A stretch of DNA of 64,000 nucleotides from NCBI GenBank assembly GCA_002709305.1, contig PAQM01000024.1:1-64000 (forward strand), written 5' to 3'. This document shows positions 17,340 through 25,865 of the stretch, in pieces. Each line of letters opens with the position of its first letter. The first letter of the stretch is position 1. The notes beneath the pieces were generated by a model. It saw nothing but the letters and a program-made list of their open reading frames with translations. It searched no databases and was not told the origin of the DNA. Position numbers and translations under genes: made by a program. Source of the stretch: Crocinitomicaceae bacterium. GTDB lineage: Bacteria > Bacteroidota > Bacteroidia > Flavobacteriales_D > Crocinitomicaceae.

Positions 17340-17660
17340 TTAGGCGCGAATTTGTTTAATATTATCTTGATTAGTTAATTCATTTAAGTTAACATAATTA
17401 TTGTATGCTTTAATCATATTTATTGTGAATAGTGTTTCTCCATTAAACATAGGTTCAGTAATTATTAAGTTATATAAATCGAGATCTTTATTCTTACGTT
17501 TTAGTTGATTTAATAGCTGATTTAGGTGAGATGAAGAAATGATAATTTCGCTATTGTAATTCATATAATATTCATGTACTTTACCTATCATCAAGACTGA
17601 TGTATCATTTGATTCAAACATAATTCTTTCAATTTCAAATATTTTATCTTTTGCTACCAT
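17340..17660 (-). CDS. Small hypothetical cytoplasmic protein
   Basis: The frame is open from a TTG at 17675, but the first ATG at 17660 (MVAKDKIFEIERIMF) is the more likely start, giving 106 residues. The protein is mixed alpha/beta with no signal peptide or membrane helix. It contains a charged helix (HLNQLLNQLKRKNKDLDLYN). I do not recognise a family. The codon use looks like its neighbours, and no better frame exists on either strand. Confidence 0.6.
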   Translation of the reverse strand: MVAKDKIFEIERIMFESNDTSVLMIGKVHEYYMNYNSEIIISSSHLNQLLNQLKRKNKDLDLYNLIITEPMFNGETLFTINMIKAYNNYVNLNELTNQDNIKQIRA

Positions 17661-17786
17661 AGTTTTTTTATACAAATCTCACATAAAAGAACGTAAACTA
17701 TTTACGATCTATTTTTAATATTTATAAAAAAATCTTTTTTGTTAAGTAAAAAATGTAATTTCATCTTTAATTAAAAACAGATTGTT

Positions 17787-19079
17787 ATGAAGTATAATAG
17801 AATTGATAACGAATTATTTATCAAGAATAGAAAGAAATTTGTCGCAGAGATGGATCAGTCATCTTTAGCTGTTTTTAATTCTAATGATATATTTCCTATA
17901 AGTGCTGATAGTACTATGCCTTTTCAACAACATAGAGATATTTTCTTTCTTTCTGGAGTGGATCAAGAAGAAAGCATCTTGGTTATTTCTCCAAATTCAA
18001 AAAATAAGGCACATCGAGAAGTTTTATTCTTGAAAGAAACAAATGAACATATTGCAGTATGGGAGGGCTCAAAATTAAATAAAGCAGAAGCGTTTGAGAC
18101 ATCGGGTATTAAGACAGTTTATTGGTTAGATCAATTTGATAGAATTTTTAAGCAGATGATGAGTGAAGTAGATCATATTTATTTTAATTCAAATGAACAT
18201 TTACGAGCTGATACGACTGTGCAAACAAGAGAAGATCGTTTTATTAATAAAATTCGTGGTGAATATCCTGCACATATTGTTAAAAGAAGTGCTCCAATTA
18301 TGCATAAAATCAGGTCTATAAAGGATCCTATAGAGGTAAATTTAATGCAAAAAGCATGTGATATAACAAAATCAGGAATAGAGCGTGTTCTAGGATTTGT
18401 TAAGCCTGGAGTTTGGGAATATGAGATTGAAGCGGAATTAATTCATGAATTTATTCGAAATAAATCTAAAGGGTTCGCATATTCTCCTATTATAGCATCT
18501 GGCGCTAACGCATGTGTGCTTCATTATACTGATAACAATTCTATTTGTAATTCGGGAGATATAATTCTTTTAGATGTAGGTGCAGAATATGCAAATTATG
18601 CATCCGATTTAACAAGATCAATTCCAGTTAGTGGACATTTTACGGATAGACAAAAAGAGGTCTATAATTCTGTTTTGCGAGTAAAGAAAGAAGCAGAAAA
18701 ATTACTTATTCCAGGTGTAATGATGAATGATTATCATAAGGAAGTTGGTAAATTAATGGAAAGTGAGTTGTTAAAATTAAAGCTTATTGATAAAACAGAT
18801 ATAAAGAATCAACCTAAAGATTGGCCGGCTTATAAGAAGTATTTCATGCATGGTACATCTCATTTTATAGGGTTAGACACACATGATGTTGGCTTATGGG
18901 ATGAACCAATTAAAGCTGGAATGGTTTTTACTTGTGAACCAGGTATTTATATTCCTAAAGAGAATCTTGGTATTCGTCTTGAAGATGATTTAATTGTTCA
19001 AGATAAAGGTGCTCCATTTAATTTAATGGACTCTATTCCTATTGAAATTGATGAAATTGAGGCTTTAATGAATGATTAA
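17787..19079 (+). CDS. pepP: Xaa-Pro aminopeptidase (M24B)
   Basis: This 430-residue protein has the aminopeptidase P N-terminal domain (about 1-165) and a pita-bread M24 domain with all five metal ligands visible: two Asp in LDVGAEYANYASDLTRS, His in HGTSHFIGLDTHD, Glu in CEPGIYI, and Glu in RLEDDLIV. It removes N-terminal residues preceding proline. It is cytoplasmic, with no signal peptide. The downstream alpha/beta hydrolase overlaps its stop by 8 bp, so they are translationally coupled. Confidence 0.93.
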   Translation: MKYNRIDNELFIKNRKKFVAEMDQSSLAVFNSNDIFPISADSTMPFQQHRDIFFLSGVDQEESILVISPNSKNKAHREVLFLKETNEHIAVWEGSKLNKAEAFETSGIKTVYWLDQFDRIFKQMMSEVDHIYFNSNEHLRADTTVQTREDRFINKIRGEYPAHIVKRSAPIMHKIRSIKDPIEVNLMQKACDITKSGIERVLGFVKPGVWEYEIEAELIHEFIRNKSKGFAYSPIIASGANACVLHYTDNNSICNSGDIILLDVGAEYANYASDLTRSIPVSGHFTDRQKEVYNSVLRVKKEAEKLLIPGVMMNDYHKEVGKLMESELLKLKLIDKTDIKNQPKDWPAYKKYFMHGTSHFIGLDTHDVGLWDEPIKAGMVFTCEPGIYIPKENLGIRLEDDLIVQDKGAPFNLMDSIPIEIDEIEALMND

Positions 19080-19830
19080 TAAAAGCCAAAAGATATTATT
19101 TTACAGGGTGACAGGGAATGGTCACCCTGTTATTTTTTTACATGGTTTTTTAGAGTCTTCTAATATGTGGGAGTTTCTAGATTTACCAGATTCAATAAAG
19201 CAATTTTTAATTGATCTACCGGGCCATGGAAATAGCTTTGATGCTTTAGAATCAATAACAATGAAGAGTATGTCTGAAGATGTACTTGATATAATTAATA
19301 AGCATAAAATTCAAAATTATTCAATTGTTGGACATTCTATGGGAGGATATGTTGGCTTAGAACTAATGAAAAATGACCAGAACTGTAATAAGCTTATTCT
19401 GCTTAATTCAAATTTTTGGGAAGATTCTTCAGATAAAGTTAGGAATCGTCATCGTATTGCCAATGTTGTTCGTACAAATAAATCTCGTTTCATTAATGAG
19501 ACAATTCCTAATTTGTTTCTCGACCCTAATAAATATGCTGAGCAAGTCAGGTTATTAGTTAAAGAGGCTATTAGAATGGATTCTGATAATATTGGAAATA
19601 TCTCCATAGCAATGAGTAAAAGAAAAAACAACAAAAAAATATTACTAGATAGGCTTAATAGAATATTAATAATTCAAGGAGAAAATGATATTGTTATTCC
19701 TAAAGTTGAAATGGATCAAAAGTTAAAAGATATTAAAGCAAATTATGTTGTCGTAAGAGATACTCGACATATGTCCCATATAGAAATGTCTCACAAAATC
19801 AAAGAATTGATATTATCTTTTATTCATTAA
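19072..19830 (+). CDS. Alpha/beta-fold hydrolase
   Basis: This 252-residue protein has an HGF oxyanion motif near residue 24 and the nucleophile elbow GHSMGG (Ser 89). A likely acid is in GENDIVIP and the likely catalytic His in RHMSHIEM near the C-terminus. The family includes esterases and lactonases, and substrate cannot be assigned. The gene overlaps pepP by 8 bp, and its 3' end overlaps the convergent thiL gene by 11 bp. A near-perfect palindrome at 19842-19858 (TTGAGCTT-T-AAGCTCAA), inside the end of thiL, may help terminate transcription. Confidence 0.88.
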   Translation: MINKSQKILFYRVTGNGHPVIFLHGFLESSNMWEFLDLPDSIKQFLIDLPGHGNSFDALESITMKSMSEDVLDIINKHKIQNYSIVGHSMGGYVGLELMKNDQNCNKLILLNSNFWEDSSDKVRNRHRIANVVRTNKSRFINETIPNLFLDPNKYAEQVRLLVKEAIRMDSDNIGNISIAMSKRKNNKKILLDRLNRILIIQGENDIVIPKVEMDQKLKDIKANYVVVRDTRHMSHIEMSHKIKELILSFIH

Positions 19831-20857
19831 AATGATTCCATCCTTGAGCTTTAAGCTCAATTTGATTACCAGATTTATCAATAAAGTAAATTCCATCGTT
19901 TGGGTTTGTAATATGCCCTATAATTGTCATATTCGGATTTCCTTTAACTTTTTCAAAATCAGATTGATTTATTGTGAATAATAATTCATAATCTTCACCA
20001 CCATTTAGAGCACATGTAGTAGGGTCTAAATTAAAATCTATTGCAGTCATTGATGTTTTAGAATCGATTGGAATTTTTTCATCATAGACATTACATCCAA
20101 CATTACTTGATTTACATAAATGAATTATTTCAGATGCTAAACCATCTGATATGTCAATCATAGATGTAGGTTTGACATTCATTTTTTTTAGATCTAAAAT
20201 AATATCATTTCTTGCTTCTGGTTTTAATTGACGCCCTATTATATAATCATGACCATCCAAATCTGGTTGAATTTTAGGGTTAGTGTTATAAATTGATTTT
20301 TCACGCTCTAGTATCTGAAGCCCCATATATGCAGCTCCTAAATCACCAGTTGTAATAATCAAATCATTTTCTTTTGCTCCAGAACGGGAAACAACATCTT
20401 TTTTTTCAGCAGTTCCAATTACTGTGATACTAATTGAAAGTCCGGATAATGATGAAGTTGTGTCACCACCCACTAAATCTATATTGTATATAGAACAGGC
20501 TTTATGGATACCATCATAAAGTTCTTCAAGAGCTTCTACAGGAAAACGGTTTGATACTGCAATAGAAACTGTAATTTGCTCGGCAGTTCCATTCATTGCA
20601 AGGATGTCAGATATATTTATGACTACAGCTTTATAACCAAGATGTTTGAGAGGCATATATGTTAAGTCGAAATGAATACCTTCTATCATTAAATCAGTGG
20701 AAACTAATTTTACTTTGTTATTAGACATTGAAATAATTGCGGCATCATCACCAATTCCAAGGACCGTGCTTTTGTTTTTTTGGATGAATTTTTTTGTTAA
20801 ATGATTAATTAAATTAAATTCACCAAGTTTTTCTAATTCAGTTCTTCCCTCACTCAT
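19820..20857 (-). CDS. thiL: Thiamine-monophosphate kinase
   Basis: This 345-residue protein shows the ThiL/PurM-like ATP-binding pattern: LGIGDDAAII near the N-terminus, STDLMIEGIHFDLTYM, VGGDTTSS, TGDLGAAYMGL, and DISDGLASEI in the second domain, followed by NGGEDYELLF. It phosphorylates thiamine monophosphate to the diphosphate cofactor. It is transcribed divergently from the PLP decarboxylase, with about 200 bp between the starts. Confidence 0.93.
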   Translation of the reverse strand: MSEGRTELEKLGEFNLINHLTKKFIQKNKSTVLGIGDDAAIISMSNNKVKLVSTDLMIEGIHFDLTYMPLKHLGYKAVVINISDILAMNGTAEQITVSIAVSNRFPVEALEELYDGIHKACSIYNIDLVGGDTTSSLSGLSISITVIGTAEKKDVVSRSGAKENDLIITTGDLGAAYMGLQILEREKSIYNTNPKIQPDLDGHDYIIGRQLKPEARNDIILDLKKMNVKPTSMIDISDGLASEIIHLCKSSNVGCNVYDEKIPIDSKTSMTAIDFNLDPTTCALNGGEDYELLFTINQSDFEKVKGNPNMTIIGHITNPNDGIYFIDKSGNQIELKAQGWNHFNE

Positions 20858-20972
20858 TTAGTTACTATTTTTTTTGCAAACATAATTTAAATTTAATAAA
20901 CAGTATAATAGATATATTCAGATTTTTTATTCTATTATTTAGAAAGTAAATTTAATTTCTTTTATTTAGTTG

Positions 20973-21003
20973 TTGTATTCTTTATTTGATTGTAATATTT
21001 TTG
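20973..21003 (+). promoter_or_regulatory. Predicted promoter of the PLP decarboxylase gene
   Basis: TTG at 20973-20975, a 20-bp spacer and TATTTTTG at 20996-21003 match the Bacteroidota -33/-7 promoter consensus. The predicted start of transcription is about 45 bp upstream of the ATG at 21055. Confidence 0.62.
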
Positions 21004-21054
21004 GTTTAGTAAATAAAATAGTTCTAAGAACGATACAAAAATTGAATTAATAAG

Positions 21055-22437
21055 ATGGAATCGAAATTAAAATCTGATTTAGAACTATTTAATCTAATGG
21101 TTGAGTTTTTAATGAACGAAGAGACCATTAACCCAGTTTCCAAAAGAATCGAAGCAGAAAAATTGTACGAAACTTTGGATTTATCACTTCAAGATGATCC
21201 AATGGTGAAGGAAGATTATATTAAGACACTTAAAAATCTAATTTTTGCTACTCCAAAAACAGGCACAAACTTATTTTTCAATCAATTGTTTGGAGGGCGA
21301 CAAGGAAAAGCAATTTTGGGAGATCTACTTGCTGTTATTCTCAATAATAGTATGTACACCTATAAGGCTGCAGGCCCTCAAGTAGGTATTGAACAAGAAA
21401 TCATAAGAAAATCTTGTGACTTAATAGGTTATGGTAAAAAAAGTAATGGTACTTTTCCCACAGGTGGATCTATGAGTAACTATATGGCTTTAGTAATGGC
21501 AAGAGATAAATATGATTTATCTATTCGAAATAATGGCATCACAGAGCGATTAGTTATATATACTTCTATAGAATCACATTATTCAAATGCTAAAAACGCT
21601 AGTTTTGTAGGTATTGGAAGGTCTAATGTTCGTTATATTGATGCAGATGAGAACGGTTGTATGATTCCTTCAGTTCTTGAGGATCGGATAAAGGAAGATA
21701 TTAATAATGGTTATACTCCTATTTATGTTAATGCAACAGCAGGTACAACAGTTTTAGGTGCCTTTGACCCCGTTAATAAAATAGCCGATGTTTGTGAAAA
21801 ATATAATCTTTGGCTTCATGTTGATGGTGCGTATTGTGGAGGAGTAATTTTTAGTAGAAAATATCGTCACCTTGTAGATGGTGTAAAACGAGCGGATTCT
21901 TTTAGTTTTAATGCTCATAAAATGCTTGGTACTCCGTTAACATGTTCTGTACTTCTTGTAAAGAATAAAGAAAATCTAAGCAATTCATTTAACAATGATG
22001 CTAAATATTTGTATCAAACTGATAAAGATGATTTTAATCTTGGAAAAACTTCTTTTCAATGTGGAAGAAGGAATGATGCACTAAAATTTTGGACATTATG
22101 GAAGTCAATTGGGACTAACGGATTAGAAAAAACGGTAGATCATCAATTTTATTTAGCTGATGAAGCTAGAACTTATATTAATAATAATTCTGACTATGAA
22201 TTATATAGTTTTAACAACTCTATATCTGTTTGTTTTAATTATAAGGGTTTAGATGCAAAAAAAATATGTAGAGCACTTTATGAAAATCATAAAACACTTG
22301 TAGGTTTTGGGTCTTTTAATGATAATGAATTTATACGTTTTGTCACTATCAATTCTAATAATTCTCGAGATGATATTTTGAACTTCTTTAAAGTTTTGGA
22401 GGATTTTGTAGAAAAAAATCCTGATTTAATTCAGTAA
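21055..22437 (+). CDS. Group II PLP-dependent decarboxylase (glutamate/cysteine-sulfinate decarboxylase-like)
   Basis: This 460-residue protein belongs to the pyridoxal-dependent decarboxylase group II family. Visible markers are NLFFNQLFGG, TFPTGGSMSNYMAL, NATAGTTVLGAFDPV, the cofactor-contacting HVDGAYCGG, and the PLP lysine in NAHKMLGTPLTCS. The HKM-G-PL-CS context is closest to glutamate and cysteine-sulfinate decarboxylases. Aspartate or diaminobutyrate as substrate cannot be excluded. It has its own promoter and terminator, so it appears monocistronic. Confidence 0.85.
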   Translation: MESKLKSDLELFNLMVEFLMNEETINPVSKRIEAEKLYETLDLSLQDDPMVKEDYIKTLKNLIFATPKTGTNLFFNQLFGGRQGKAILGDLLAVILNNSMYTYKAAGPQVGIEQEIIRKSCDLIGYGKKSNGTFPTGGSMSNYMALVMARDKYDLSIRNNGITERLVIYTSIESHYSNAKNASFVGIGRSNVRYIDADENGCMIPSVLEDRIKEDINNGYTPIYVNATAGTTVLGAFDPVNKIADVCEKYNLWLHVDGAYCGGVIFSRKYRHLVDGVKRADSFSFNAHKMLGTPLTCSVLLVKNKENLSNSFNNDAKYLYQTDKDDFNLGKTSFQCGRRNDALKFWTLWKSIGTNGLEKTVDHQFYLADEARTYINNNSDYELYSFNNSISVCFNYKGLDAKKICRALYENHKTLVGFGSFNDNEFIRFVTINSNNSRDDILNFFKVLEDFVEKNPDLIQ

Positions 22438-22453
22438 ATTAAATCCTTTTTTT
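22423..22453 (+). terminator. Terminator overlapping the decarboxylase stop codon
   Basis: A 9-bp perfect stem (GATTTAATT at 22423-22431 with AATTAAATC at 22437-22445) and a 5-nt loop are followed by C and seven T. The stop codon TAA (22435-22437) lies across the loop and the start of the right arm. Confidence 0.75.
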
Positions 22454-22463
22454 GCTAGAATAA

Positions 22464-22571
22464 TTATTCCAGGAATTTAAATAATCCGAAAAAAAACAAC
22501 AACCAAATTATGCCTTTAATTAAGAAAAAAAGTATGGTTATTTTTATTGATTTTTGCCACCATTTTTTCAT
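22464..22571 (-). CDS. 35-residue single-span membrane peptide
   Basis: An ATG at 22571 opens a 35-codon frame (MKKWWQKSIKITILFF ... GLFKFLE). It has a basic, tryptophan-rich head and one hydrophobic helix. The ATG overlaps the last bases of the upstream HmuY lipoprotein gene (stop at 22568), as expected for translational coupling. Similar tiny KWW-headed proteins are, to my knowledge, common in flavobacterial annotations. Function is unknown. Confidence 0.5.
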   Translation of the reverse strand: MKKWWQKSIKITILFFLIKGIIWLLFFFGLFKFLE

Positions 22572-23518
22572 AATGAACTTATTTCAAATTTTGGAGTACC
22601 TTTTTCACCTTGATTGTTATAAAAATCAATAAAATGAATTTTGTAATATAGGTCTTCAGTTGTTTTAATGATATAATTTTTATTAATGTCTACTTCATAA
22701 GTTCCAGAATTATATGATTTCCAATCGTATCCAATCATATCTATATCTGAAGAGAATGTGTAATTTGTAATATCTGAAAAATTTATATCTAAAAAATCTT
22801 TATCAAAAACTTCTGCAATTTCAACACCATTTCTATTTGATAAGACACCAGTCACTAAGTAGGGGAATGTTGGATCAAATAAATGTGTGTATTGTCCAAA
22901 AACCAAATCCCAATCTGTTTTTATTGGTTCTATTTCAAGGCAACTATTTTGTTGAAAAGAGAAGAACGAGAAATTATATAGTTCATTTTTTTGAATTGTG
23001 ATACTTGTATTGTTAGAGTTATTTAATGAAGAATAAGTAATATTATATTCATTCTCATTGACAGAAAGAATTTGAAGTTTTTTAAATCCTAATTGTTCAG
23101 CAGTGTATGAATATCCTAAATCTATAATAAAGAAATTTTGATTAGTTGTCCAATTTCCAATGGCAGTAGAGTCTAAATTCCCTGAACTCACATCATTTTT
23201 CCATTCACAATTAATGGTATCTGTAGTAGAAATAAACTCTGTAATTGGCTTAGAAGCCACTTTCATTGCTTTAGATGTATTTAATATTACTCTATAACCA
23301 TTTTCATTAGATTCAAACCCCAAATCCCAATCAGTTTTTAAGTGTTTTTTTACCATTGAATTTGTAGCGACATCATAATATGCTTGGTAACGATAATCTG
23401 AACCTAATTCAATTTGGTTTGTAGTCAAATCACCAGGCTGATGGGCCTCTATAGGTATTTCTTCTTTAAGACAAGAAAAGTTAATTAAAATTAAAATTAA
23501 AAGAGAAATTTTTTTCAT
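22568..23518 (-). CDS. HmuY-family heme-binding lipoprotein
   Basis: This 316-residue protein has a lipoprotein signal peptide with lipobox INFSC (C16). The body carries HmuY hallmarks: repeated TDWDLGF/TDWDLVF segments, VTGVLSNRNG, MIGYDWKSYN and the C-terminal YKIHFIDFYNNQGEKGTPKFE. HmuY proteins are surface lipoproteins that take heme from host or environmental hemoproteins and pass it to a TonB-dependent receptor. The upstream gene is such a receptor and overlaps this one by 4 bp. A paralog with the same core but a T9SS tail is at 25866-27101. Heme as ligand is inferred from the family; the axial ligands were not mapped. Confidence 0.82.
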   Translation of the reverse strand: MKKISLLILILINFSCLKEEIPIEAHQPGDLTTNQIELGSDYRYQAYYDVATNSMVKKHLKTDWDLGFESNENGYRVILNTSKAMKVASKPITEFISTTDTINCEWKNDVSSGNLDSTAIGNWTTNQNFFIIDLGYSYTAEQLGFKKLQILSVNENEYNITYSSLNNSNNTSITIQKNELYNFSFFSFQQNSCLEIEPIKTDWDLVFGQYTHLFDPTFPYLVTGVLSNRNGVEIAEVFDKDFLDINFSDITNYTFSSDIDMIGYDWKSYNSGTYEVDINKNYIIKTTEDLYYKIHFIDFYNNQGEKGTPKFEISSL

Positions 23519-25791
23519 TTCAATGACTTACTTAAATTTAATTTCAAACTTACAAAATAAGTTCTACCTGTACCAACAGATACTGAGTTTAAAGAACTAG
23601 AATGAATGTCATTATTAGCATTGCTAAATACCTGTGTTACATTTAAAATATTTTTCACTCCACAATTCAAACTAATATTATTCTCCCATATTTTTTTTGT
23701 GATTGTAAAATCTAATAGATGATAATCATTAATAATGCTTTGTGATATAACATTGTTTTCATCTATTCTAAAATTTGGGAGTTTACCTTGATATTTATAA
23801 AACAATCCAAATGTTGTTTTTATTTTCTTTATTGAGTATATAATAGATGTTTGAATATCAGGATAAAATAAAAAGTCATTAAAATCATTAACAAGGGATG
23901 GAGAGATTACATTGCTAGCTGTACCAGTTAATCCAAAGGCAATCTTTGAATTTAATTTATTGTTTTTTAATCTTACTAAAAATCTACAGCCAGTAGACTT
24001 AAATAATCCAATATTGGTATAAGAAAATTGTGTTCCTTGTATATTAGCTAAACTAATTCTATTTTTTATGGAATTATAGAAAGCATTTAATTCAAGGTTT
24101 ATATCTGATAAATTAAAGGATAGATTATTTGTTATTGCTCCAGAAAAATTATTTGAACTTTCTGCTTTCAAATTTTCATTCCCAACAATATTGTGATTTA
24201 TATCAATAAATTCAAAGTATAATTCTTTTATGCTAGGTGCTCTAAACCCCCTTGCATATGATGAACGTAACGTCCATTGATTCGAAATACTCCATTTTAA
24301 GTTTAAAGATGGTAGAATAGGAGTAGAGTAAGTTGTATTGTATGAATAACGAATCCCTGGTTTAACTGTTATTAAATTATTTGGTTTGTATTCAAAAGAT
24401 GCAAAAATAGCGTAATCATACTGTTCCTGTCTATTATTCAAAATTCTTCTACCCTCAGCGCTTTCAATTAAAACATCATAACCAATTTGAAAATTTATTT
24501 TATTTGAGTCTTTTGTTGAAGTATAATTTCCTCGAAAAACCCATTGGTCAAAAACAGAGGTGTCTTGATCAGACTCATTATTTGATAATTCAGAAGATAA
24601 ATTTGTTAAGTCAGTGAAATATGTATTTTTATTTCTATTATAACGATTGAAGGAAAATAGAGAGTTAATAGCCCCTTTATTTTTAAATTCCTTGCTTAAG
24701 AAAAGTGATTGATCAATTCTTCTGGTGATATATTTATCATCAAAAGCACTTTCTTGATAAGGAGGTCTTGGATATCCACGATTTATAATCACTTCATTGA
24801 AAACATCCATTTTGTATTTAATTTGGTAATTATTTTTCATGAATTGGTAATAAATATTTCCAAAAACTTGTTCTTTAGGTTTCCATGTCATGAATCTATT
24901 AGAATCAGCTATTGGTTCGGGATTTCTAAATACTTTATGATGATCACTCCATCCATCAAAGAAATTTCTACCTCCAGAAGCTCCTAAAGAATGAAACTTA
25001 CTACCATAGTTGACTGAACCCACTAAGTTGAAATGACCACTACTTTCATAATATGAAGTTATGTTTGATTTAAACTTACGAAAAGTTGGCTGTTTAGAAA
25101 TTAAATTAACTACCCCTGCTAAAGCATTAGTTCCATAGTTTACTGATAATGGACCTTCTACAACTTCTATATGATCAATTTCTTGAAGATTTATTTGACT
25201 AAGGTCTATATTTCCACCTAATCTACCAATTACAGGAACACCATCAATTAATATTTTTACATTTTCACCCGATATTCCTTGTAAAGTCATGTTGCTTCCT
25301 AATATGTTGTCTTGAGATATTCTAATTCCAATCTCATTAGAAAGAATATCTCTTAGATTTATGGCAGCCATTGCATCTATTTTTTCTCTGTTTATAATAG
25401 ATACTTTATGTATAGATTGAGCAACATTTTGTTTTTTGTATTGTGCTGTAACAATTACTTCATCTTTGTTGAATGTTTTTTCATTCATAGAGATATATAT
25501 GTTTTCTTCCAGGGTAACGAATTTATCTATTGATTGGAAACCAAATGCATTGATTTGTAATCTGACTTTTTCTTTAAAGTTATTTATATCAATTATAGAA
25601 ACTATCCCTTTTTTATTTGAAAACCCTCTAAAAATTATATCACCATTTAGTGTTGATATTATTGTTTTAGCTTGAAAAATTTCGCTTCCTTTTTGATCTT
25701 TAATATAAATATTAGTTTGAGCAGATATTTTGCTGGTAAATAAAAAGCTGATTAAAAAAACAATTGATATTAAAGGAGTAAAATTTCGCAT
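23515..25791 (-). CDS. TonB-dependent outer-membrane receptor (HmuR-like)
   Basis: The ATG at 25791 (MRNFTPLIS...) gives 758 residues; the frame is also open to a TTG at 25797. After the signal peptide comes a short carboxypeptidase-like beta domain (about 25-110), then a plug domain with INLRDILSNEIGIRIS, LIDGVPVIGRLGG and VEGPLSVNYGTNALAGVVNLISK, and a beta barrel ending KLNLSKSLK. It imports a ligand, probably heme, using TonB energy, and is coupled by a 4-bp overlap to the HmuY lipoprotein. A terminator-like hairpin sits just upstream of its start (25803-25845), so its expression may depend on read-through from the secreted HmuY-like gene. Confidence 0.9.
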   Translation of the reverse strand: MRNFTPLISIVFLISFLFTSKISAQTNIYIKDQKGSEIFQAKTIISTLNGDIIFRGFSNKKGIVSIIDINNFKEKVRLQINAFGFQSIDKFVTLEENIYISMNEKTFNKDEVIVTAQYKKQNVAQSIHKVSIINREKIDAMAAINLRDILSNEIGIRISQDNILGSNMTLQGISGENVKILIDGVPVIGRLGGNIDLSQINLQEIDHIEVVEGPLSVNYGTNALAGVVNLISKQPTFRKFKSNITSYYESSGHFNLVGSVNYGSKFHSLGASGGRNFFDGWSDHHKVFRNPEPIADSNRFMTWKPKEQVFGNIYYQFMKNNYQIKYKMDVFNEVIINRGYPRPPYQESAFDDKYITRRIDQSLFLSKEFKNKGAINSLFSFNRYNRNKNTYFTDLTNLSSELSNNESDQDTSVFDQWVFRGNYTSTKDSNKINFQIGYDVLIESAEGRRILNNRQEQYDYAIFASFEYKPNNLITVKPGIRYSYNTTYSTPILPSLNLKWSISNQWTLRSSYARGFRAPSIKELYFEFIDINHNIVGNENLKAESSNNFSGAITNNLSFNLSDINLELNAFYNSIKNRISLANIQGTQFSYTNIGLFKSTGCRFLVRLKNNKLNSKIAFGLTGTASNVISPSLVNDFNDFLFYPDIQTSIIYSIKKIKTTFGLFYKYQGKLPNFRIDENNVISQSIINDYHLLDFTITKKIWENNISLNCGVKNILNVTQVFSNANNDIHSSSLNSVSVGTGRTYFVSLKLNLSKSLK

Positions 25792-25802
25792 TTTCAAATA
25801 TC

Positions 25803-25845
25803 AAAAAAAAACAACAAAATCAAACTAATGATTTTGTTGTTTTTG
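25803..25845 (-). terminator. Terminator or attenuator between secreted HmuY-like and TonB-receptor genes
   Basis: A 13-bp perfect stem (25810-25822 with 25829-25841) and a 6-nt loop are flanked on the left by a run of A, which is a T-run for minus-strand transcription. It starts 12 bp before the receptor ATG and has no room for a promoter after it. Confidence 0.72.
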
Positions 25846-25865
25846 TTATTAAATTAAAAGTAAAA

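Noticed and set aside
19842-19858. Palindrome TTGAGCTT-T-AAGCTCAA as a regulatory operator
   Set aside because: It lies inside the 3' end of thiL at a convergent gene junction. A weak terminator role or chance is more likely.
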